Below are positions 13,314 through 18,690 of a stretch of 18,690 nucleotides of DNA, in pieces; position 1 is the stretch's first letter, and each line of letters begins with the position of its first letter. The translations under genes were made by a program, and so were the position numbers. The stretch is from Elusimicrobia bacterium RIFOXYB2_FULL_49_7 (GTDB lineage Bacteria; Fibrobacterota; OXYB2-FULL-49-7). The stretch lies in contig MGVN01000254.1 in assembly GCA_001800515.1 (NCBI GenBank), positions 184-18,873 on the forward strand, written 5' to 3'. The notes under the pieces are model-generated. The model searched no databases. It saw nothing but the letters and a program-made list of their open reading frames with translations, and had not been told where the DNA came from.

Positions 13314-14960
13314 ATGGCAAAACAGTTACAATACAGCTCCGAAGCCCGTGCTGCTCTGAAGCGCGGTGTTGATCAGCTGGCCAATGCAGTTAAAGTAACA
13401 CTGGGTCCCAAGGGACGCAATGTAGTCATCGATAAATCCTTTGGTTCGCCCACTATTACAAAAGATGGTGTTACCGTAGCAAAGGAAATTGAACTGCCCG
13501 ATGGTTATGAGAACATGGGTGCCCAGCTTGTGAAGGAAGTGGCGAGCAAGACCAGCGATGTGGCCGGCGACGGAACCACGACGGCGACAGTGTTGGCCCA
13601 GAAAATTGTTGACGAAGGTTTCAAGAATGTAACAGCCGGTGCCAATCCGATGAGCTTGAAGCGTGGTATCGATAAAGCGGTTGACGTAGTGCTCAAGGAA
13701 ATCGAAAAGAATGCCAAGAAGATTTCCGGCAAAAAGGAAATTGCTCAGGTCGGTTCCATTTCCGCGAACAACGATCAGACCATCGGTGAACTGATTGCGG
13801 ATGCCATGGAAAAGGTCGGCAAAGATGGTGTTATCACTGTCGAAGAAGCCAAATCCACGGAAACAACGCTCGAAGTGGTTGAAGGCATGCAGTTTGATCG
13901 CGGCTACATTTCCCCTTATTTCGTGACCAATTCCGATACCATGGAAGCTGTTCTCGAAGATGCTTTAATCCTGATTCATGATAAGAAGATCAGTGCCATG
14001 AAGGATCTGCTTCCTATTCTTGAAAAAAGTGCCCAATCCGGCCGTCCGCTTCTTATTATTTCCGAAGAAGTCGAAGGCGAAGCACTGGCGACCTTGGTGG
14101 TCAACAAGCTGCGCGGCACATTGAAAGTGGCTGCTGTCAAGGCCCCTGGCTTCGGCGATCGCCGTAAAGCCATGCTCGAAGATATTGCGGTTCTTACCGG
14201 GGGTCGTGTGATTTCCGATGAAGTAGGTTTCAAACTCGAAAACACCACCATGGATGATCTCGGTCGCGCCAAACGCATCGTGATTGACAAGGACAATTCC
14301 ACCATCGTGGAAGGTGCCGGCAAGAAAGAGGAGATCAAGGGTCGCATTGCCCAGCTCCGCAAGCAGATCGACGAAACCACGTCAGACTATGATAAAGAAA
14401 AACTCCAGGAACGTTTGGCCAAGCTGGCCGGCGGTGTGGCGGTCATCAACGTAGGTGCTGCTACTGAAACCGAACTAAAGGAAAAGAAAGCTCGCGTTGA
14501 AGATGCGCTGCATGCCACCCGTGCCGCTGCCGAAGAAGGCATTGTGGCTGGTGGCGGTGTGGCCCTGGTTCGTTGCATCGAAGTCATCGAAAAGCTTAAA
14601 CTTGAAGGTGATGAAGCGGTGGGTGTGAATATCATCAAACGTGCTCTTGAAGAACCATTACGCCAGATCGTGAACAATGCGGGCGTGGAAGGCAGCATTG
14701 TGTTGCAAAAGGTGCGTGAGGGGAAGGATGATTTCGGTTACAATGCTCAGACCGGTGTTTATGAACACCTTATTAAAGCCGGTGTCATTGATCCGGCCAA
14801 GGTGACCAAGGCAGCCCTTTCCAATGCGGCTTCGATTGCAGGCCTGCTCCTGACCACGGAAACCATTATCGTGGAAAAGAAGGAAGAAAAGGAAAAGGTC
14901 GGTCATGGTCATCCCGGCGGCGGCATGGGCGGCATGGGTGGTATGGACGGTATGATGTAA
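13314..14960 (+). CDS. groEL: Chaperonin GroEL (Hsp60)
   Basis: 548 residues. GroEL is the ATP-driven double-ring chaperonin that folds proteins under the GroES lid. The ATP-binding signatures [10 protein letters not shown] (about 29-38) and [11 protein letters not shown] (about 85-95) are intact, as is the late equatorial block [15 protein letters not shown]. The C-terminus is the typical flexible Gly-Met tail ([14 protein letters not shown]). AAGGAG lies ten bases before the ATG. It is the second gene of the groES operon and is followed by a strong terminator. One copy is seen here; other copies elsewhere in the genome cannot be excluded. Confidence 0.98.
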   Translation: MAKQLQYSSEARAALKRGVDQLANAVKVTLGPKGRNVVIDKSFGSPTITKDGVTVAKEIELPDGYENMGAQLVKEVASKTSDVAGDGTTTATVLAQKIVDEGFKNVTAGANPMSLKRGIDKAVDVVLKEIEKNAKKISGKKEIAQVGSISANNDQTIGELIADAMEKVGKDGVITVEEAKSTETTLEVVEGMQFDRGYISPYFVTNSDTMEAVLEDALILIHDKKISAMKDLLPILEKSAQSGRPLLIISEEVEGEALATLVVNKLRGTLKVAAVKAPGFGDRRKAMLEDIAVLTGGRVISDEVGFKLENTTMDDLGRAKRIVIDKDNSTIVEGAGKKEEIKGRIAQLRKQIDETTSDYDKEKLQERLAKLAGGVAVINVGAATETELKEKKARVEDALHATRAAAEEGIVAGGGVALVRCIEVIEKLKLEGDEAVGVNIIKRALEEPLRQIVNNAGVEGSIVLQKVREGKDDFGYNAQTGVYEHLIKAGVIDPAKVTKAALSNAASIAGLLLTTETIIVEKKEEKEKVGHGHPGGGMGGMGGMDGMM

Positions 14961-14986
14961 TCGCTTCTGCGAAGATTGGTTATATT

Positions 14987-15026
14987 CCCCGCAGGGAGCG
15001 GTTTTCCGACTCTCTGCGGGGTTTTT
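14987..15026 (+). terminator. Rho-independent terminator between groEL and hrcA
   Basis: A 12-bp stem, CCCCGCAGGGAG (14987-14998) with CTCTCTGCGGGG (15010-15021), has one G-T pair and an 11-base loop, followed by TTTTT at 15022-15026. It lies only 15 bases before the hrcA start, and no promoter is evident in between. hrcA is therefore probably expressed by partial read-through or from a promoter inside groEL. Confidence 0.9.
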
Positions 15027-15040
15027 ATTTAGAAGGAAAA

Positions 15041-16081
15041 ATGGAAAAAGTTCTCTCTGAACGCGAGGAATCGGTTCTCAGTGCAATCGTGCAAGACTAT
15101 GTCACGGCTGCTGAACCGGCTGGGTCTCGCCTGATTTCAAAAAGCAGCGGACTGATGTTGAGTCCGGCGACCATTCGTAACGTAGTGGCGGATCTTGAGG
15201 AAAAGGGGATGGTCTCTCAACCTCATCCCTCCGCCGGACGTATCCCTACGGATGTGGGTTACCGTTATTATGTGGATCATCTGATTCGTTTATTTGAACT
15301 ATCCAATCAAGAAAAGGGGTTGCTCGAAGAAAAGCTGGATCATATAGTCGGTTCATTTGAAGAGGTGGCGGCTATGGCCAGTAAGGTCTTGTCCTCCATG
15401 TCTCGGGAACTGGGTGTTATTTTGACGCCACGCTTAGGTCAGGGGATTTTTCGACGACTCAATATTTTGGAAATATCCGGCAAGCGGATTATGCTGGTTT
15501 TGACTATTGAGTCCGGTCTGATTAACAGTATTATGGTCGAGGCGGAAAGCGTTCATCCTCCTGAGGAACTTCAGGCGGCAGCCAACTTCATTAATGAGCG
15601 GTTAGGCGGACGAAAAATAGCGGAAATTGAGTTGAAACTCAAAGAAATGATTTATTCCGAGGATGAAAAAACACTTGGCATTGTCCGGCTTTTTTTAAAC
15701 AATGCACGGGATCTGTTTACGTTTCCAGAGGCGCGCAGCCTTTTTGCGGATGGTGCTTCCCAATTGCTTATTCAACCCGAATTTTCGGATAAACAGAGGA
15801 TTGAGGCCATTATCGAACTGATTGAAAACAAGAAGATGCTGATTCACTTGTTGGATAGTCGGGAATGTCGGGATGGTATCTGGGTTACTATCGGCGGCGA
15901 AAATGAGGCCGGTGAATTTAAATCCTACAGCCTCGTTACCTCCAGTTATCGTGTTAATGAAGACAAAGGAACGCTGGGCGTTCTGGGACCGACGCGTATG
16001 GCCTATCCGAAACTGATTTCAGTTGTTGATTATACTGCTAAAATATTAACCCGTAAATTCAGCGGAAAAGAGGGACTATGA
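15041..16081 (+). CDS. hrcA: Heat-inducible transcription repressor HrcA
   Basis: 346 residues, normal length. HrcA binds CIRCE and represses chaperone genes; its folding depends on GroEL, giving feedback on chaperone supply. The N-terminal winged helix is typical: LSEREESVLSAIVQDYV, AEPAGSRLIS, LSPATIRNVVADLEEKGMV and QPHPSAGRIPTDVGYRYYVD (about 5-80). The C-terminal regulatory domain includes LNILEISGKRIMLVLTIESG and the late LGVLGPTRMAYPKLISVVDY segment seen across the family. AGAAGGA stands six bases before the ATG. Its stop overlaps the grpE start by four bases (ATGA), indicating coupling. The target within the window is the CIRCE site at 12924-12950. Confidence 0.97.
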   Translation: MEKVLSEREESVLSAIVQDYVTAAEPAGSRLISKSSGLMLSPATIRNVVADLEEKGMVSQPHPSAGRIPTDVGYRYYVDHLIRLFELSNQEKGLLEEKLDHIVGSFEEVAAMASKVLSSMSRELGVILTPRLGQGIFRRLNILEISGKRIMLVLTIESGLINSIMVEAESVHPPEELQAAANFINERLGGRKIAEIELKLKEMIYSEDEKTLGIVRLFLNNARDLFTFPEARSLFADGASQLLIQPEFSDKQRIEAIIELIENKKMLIHLLDSRECRDGIWVTIGGENEAGEFKSYSLVTSSYRVNEDKGTLGVLGPTRMAYPKLISVVDYTAKILTRKFSGKEGL

Positions 16082-16665
16082 CCACTGACAATGAAAACGA
16101 ACAGACCTCTACTGAAAAAGAGGCGGCTATTAATCAGTCTGAACCACCGCATACCCAATTTTCGGAACCGAAATGCGAAGATGTACCTAAGGATGAGACC
16201 CATGTGTTAGCCGAAGAAAATGCCAAACTTAAGGCCGAGATAGAGTCTTTAAAGGAAGGACGACTTCGGTTGTTGGCGGAATTTGATAATTACAAGAAAC
16301 GATCTGCACGTGAGCAGATACAATTGATAGCCAATGCCAGTGAAGCTATCATCAAAGACATTCTTCCGATATTGGAGAACCTGGACAGGGCCTTACACCC
16401 GATTCATCGTGAAAATGAGGAGGCCTTTCAAAAAGGGGTGGAGTTGATTCACGTCCAGTTTCTTGAGATACTTAAGAAGGCCGGCATTGAAGAGTGCAAT
16501 CCGCTTGGGGAAACATTTAGTCCTGACCTTCATGAGGCGCTTTTCTATGAGGTTTCTGAAGAATACCCACAGGATAAAATTTCTAAAGTTCTTCAAAAGG
16601 GTTATTGCTTAAATGGAAAAGTGATTCAATATGCAAAAGTAGGTGTTTCGAAAGGAAACAGCTAG
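16078..16665 (+). CDS. grpE: Nucleotide exchange factor GrpE
   Basis: 195 residues. GrpE dimers release ADP from DnaK. The first 40 residues are acidic, hydrophilic and probably disordered. A long coiled-coil helix follows (AEENAKLKAEIESLKEGRLR, then LLAEFDNYKKR at about 62-75), a GrpE hallmark. The C-terminal beta domain shows GIEECNPLGETFSPDLHEAL and the family's GYCLNGKVIQYAKVGVS. The start is the ATG overlapping the hrcA stop, with GAGGG a few bases upstream. It is followed after 111 bases by its partner dnaK. Confidence 0.97.
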   Translation: MTTDNENEQTSTEKEAAINQSEPPHTQFSEPKCEDVPKDETHVLAEENAKLKAEIESLKEGRLRLLAEFDNYKKRSAREQIQLIANASEAIIKDILPILENLDRALHPIHRENEEAFQKGVELIHVQFLEILKKAGIEECNPLGETFSPDLHEALFYEVSEEYPQDKISKVLQKGYCLNGKVIQYAKVGVSKGNS

Positions 16666-16722
16666 GTCTTGCTTCGTTTCTCTTTTTAGCGTATTTTTAT
16701 TGTTTTCAACATGGTATGGTAT

Positions 16723-16752
16723 TTGCAATATTTAAAAAATGGAATCTAAACT
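16723..16752 (+). promoter_or_regulatory. Weak candidate promoter for dnaK
   Basis: TTGCAA (16723-16728) and TAAACT (16747-16752), 18 bases apart, are the best pair in the 111-base A+T-rich gap between grpE and dnaK. Each box matches at 4 of 6 positions. There is no CIRCE and no terminator hairpin in this gap, so dnaK may also be read from upstream. Confidence 0.25.
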
Positions 16753-16776
16753 AAATTTAAAGAATAGGAGTAAAAA

Positions 16777-18690
16777 ATGGCAAAAGTGATTGGAATTGAC
16801 CTGGGAACAACCAATTCTTGTGTTTCCATCATGGAAGGTGGAGAGCCTAAAGTTATTGCAAATTCTGAAGGTGGCCGGACAACGCCTTCTGTTGTGGCCT
16901 TTACAAAATCAGGGGAAATTCTGGTGGGACAGCCGGCAAAACGGCAGGCGGTCACCAATTCTGAAAATACGGTGTATTCCATTAAACGTTTTATGGGCCG
17001 TCGCCATCGTGAAGTAGATAGTGAAGAAAAACTGGTTCCTTATAAAATAGTCGGCGGATCGGACGAACTGGTCAAAGTATTTACCAACGGAAAAGACTAT
17101 ACTCCGCCTGAGATCTCCGCTCTTATCCTTCAAAAGATGAAGAAGACCGCGGAAGATTATCTGGGTTCCGAGGTTAAACAGGCCGTTATTACTGTGCCTG
17201 CTTATTTCAATGATGCACAGCGACAGGCGACCAAGGATGCAGGTCGTATTGCGGGCCTGGAAGTGCTCCGTATTGTAAATGAGCCCACAGCTGCTGCCTT
17301 GGCCTATGGTCTGGATAAAAAGAAGAAGAGCGAAGTCGTGGCCATCTATGACTTTGGTGGCGGTACTTTTGATATTTCAATTCTGGATATCGGTGAAGGT
17401 GTATTTGAGGTGAAATCAACGAACGGAGATACCCACTTAGGTGGTGATGATTTTGACCAAGCTATTATTGATTGGATTGCTGATGAGTTCAAGAAAAAAG
17501 AGGGCATTGATCTCCGCAAGGATCGTATTGCTCTGCAGCGTCTCAAAGAGGCCGGAGAGCGGGCCAAAATCGAGCTTTCCAATTCAAACCAAACCAATAT
17601 TAATCTACCTTTTGTCACTGCGGATGCCAATGGACCTAAGCATTTGGATCTTTCCCTGAGCCGTTCGAAATTCGAACAGATTATCGAACCTTTAGTGGAA
17701 CGCTCAGTGGGACCCTGTGTCCAGGCAATGAAAGATGCGGGTGTTAAAGCGTCTGATATTTCAGAAGTGCTCCTGGTCGGTGGTTCTACCCGCGTGCCCA
17801 TGATACAAAATAAGGTCAAGGAAGTATTCGGCAAAGAACCCAACAAAAGCCTGAACCCGGATGAAGTGGTGGCGGTCGGAGCGGCCGTGCAGGGTGCCAT
17901 CCTGAGCGGCGATGAATCGGTGAAGGATGTTCTCCTGCTCGATATTACACCGCTTTCTCTCGGGATCGAGACATTAGGCGGTGTGATGACCAAGCTGATT
18001 GAAAAAGGAACCACTATTCCCACCAAAAAGAGCCAGGTGTTTTCCACGGCAGATGATAATCAGACCGCGGTTTCCATCCATGTTCTGCAGGGTGAACGCG
18101 ATACAGCCAAGGACAACCGGACGCTCGGACGTTTTGATTTGGTCGGTATTCCTTCCGCCCCGCGCGGGATACCTCAAATTGAAGTGACCTTTGACATTGA
18201 CGCCAATGGTATCGTCCATGTATCTGCCAAGGATATGGCGACCGGCAAGGAGCAAAAAATCCGCATTGAATCCTCCTCCGGCCTGTCCGAAGAAGAAATC
18301 AAGAAAATGGTCAAAGAGGCTGAAGCGCATGCGGCCGAAGACAAGGTTTTCCGTGAAAAAGTGGAAGCCAAGAACAAGGCAGAGCAACTGATCTATTCCA
18401 CGGAAAAGACCCTCAAGGAGATGGGGGATAAAATTGAAGTGGCTGAAAAAAAGAAGATCGAAGAAGCACTGGAAAAAGTAAAAGAAGCGGTCAAATCCGA
18501 AGACAAAGCTGCCATTGATAAGGCGGTTGAAGTGCTTACACAGTCTTCTCATAAGATGGCGGAAGAAATGTACAAGAATGCCCAAGCCAAGGGTGGCGCG
18601 CAACCCGGTGCGGAAACGCCGGGAAGCGATCCGGCAGAGGCCGCCCCATCCGAGCAAAAAGAAAAGAAGGACGAAGATAAGAAACGTGGG
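16777..18690 (+). CDS. dnaK: Molecular chaperone DnaK (Hsp70), C-terminal end outside window
   Basis: 638 codons are present with no stop, so only the last residues are missing. DnaK is the ATP-dependent Hsp70 that works with GrpE and DnaJ. The ATPase domain has [12 protein letters not shown] (5-16), [44 protein letters not shown] and [12 protein letters not shown]. The linker [19 protein letters not shown] leads to the substrate-binding domain ([22 protein letters not shown]) and a charged helical lid. The last stretch is Ala/Pro/Glu/Lys-rich and does not show the common EEVDADFE-type ending within the visible part. AGGAG lies six bases before ATG. No dnaJ is visible; it may follow outside the window. 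Confidence 0.98.
   Translation, partial: MAKVIGIDLGTTNSCVSIMEGGEPKVIANSEGGRTTPSVVAFTKSGEILVGQPAKRQAVTNSENTVYSIKRFMGRRHREVDSEEKLVPYKIVGGSDELVKVFTNGKDYTPPEISALILQKMKKTAEDYLGSEVKQAVITVPAYFNDAQRQATKDAGRIAGLEVLRIVNEPTAAALAYGLDKKKKSEVVAIYDFGGGTFDISILDIGEGVFEVKSTNGDTHLGGDDFDQAIIDWIADEFKKKEGIDLRKDRIALQRLKEAGERAKIELSNSNQTNINLPFVTADANGPKHLDLSLSRSKFEQIIEPLVERSVGPCVQAMKDAGVKASDISEVLLVGGSTRVPMIQNKVKEVFGKEPNKSLNPDEVVAVGAAVQGAILSGDESVKDVLLLDITPLSLGIETLGGVMTKLIEKGTTIPTKKSQVFSTADDNQTAVSIHVLQGERDTAKDNRTLGRFDLVGIPSAPRGIPQIEVTFDIDANGIVHVSAKDMATGKEQKIRIESSSGLSEEEIKKMVKEAEAHAAEDKVFREKVEAKNKAEQLIYSTEKTLKEMGDKIEVAEKKKIEEALEKVKEAVKSEDKAAIDKAVEVLTQSSHKMAEEMYKNAQAKGGAQPGAETPGSDPAEAAPSEQKEKKDEDKKRG

Noticed and set aside
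16666..16776. Second CIRCE element upstream of dnaK
   Set aside because: No TTAGCACTC/GAGTGCTAA-like arms are present in the gap; the same holds for the groEL-hrcA gap.
1..18690. CRISPR array, tRNA or rRNA gene
   Set aside because: No regularly spaced repeats, cloverleaf-type sequences or rRNA-like stretches were noticed on either strand.

Overview
The window looks like a chromosomal segment of a bacterium in the wider FCB (Bacteroidetes-related) group, probably outside the classical Bacteroidia and Flavobacteriia. Two large secreted proteins end in type IX secretion (T9SS) sorting domains, which points to FCB. Against a typical Bacteroidia member, most genes carry good Shine-Dalgarno sites, groESL has a standard sigma-70-like promoter with a CIRCE operator, and hrcA is present. 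The phylum is an inference; no rRNA or marker phylogeny is available here.

Layout. (1) 1-3442, minus strand, housekeeping: an electron-transfer flavoprotein operon (etfB, etfA, then the first codons of an acyl-CoA dehydrogenase) and a BaiN/HI0933-type flavoprotein. (2) About 3443-11201, an accessory block: a MITE-like deletion derivative of an IS66-family element with perfect 18-bp ends; a two-gene AbiEi/AbiEii-like type IV toxin-antitoxin module; decayed DNA with an orphan T9SS tail; an IS110/IS1111-type element; broken IS91-family transposase pieces, one carrying a REP-like palindrome; and a secreted YVTN beta-propeller protein. (3) 11252-12850, an A+T-rich gene for a secreted SGNH hydrolase with a golvesin-type domain that looks circularly permuted. 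(4) 12894-18690, the chaperone cluster groES-groEL-hrcA-grpE-dnaK, with dnaK running off the end.

How the parts work together. The Etf pair would shuttle electrons to or from the adjacent acyl-CoA dehydrogenase. The chaperone block is a self-regulated unit: HrcA should repress groESL through the single CIRCE site, and a strong terminator between groEL and hrcA limits read-through into hrcA-grpE. The toxin-antitoxin genes overlap by four bases and have a dyad over the promoter/start region that suits autoregulation.

The most striking structural observation is that the accessory block is bracketed by a direct repeat. The DNA at 11046-11201 copies 3172-3624 (part of baiN plus its upstream region) with 297 bp deleted, and all but one of its 156 bases are identical. 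Recombination between the 87-bp parts would remove about 7.6 kb without touching baiN, its promoter or the hydrolase gene. Other leads are a possible guide (seek/bridge) RNA beside the IS110-type transposase, a hairpin that hides that transposase's ribosome binding site, and a nuclease-like D...ExK motif in the antitoxin-like protein.
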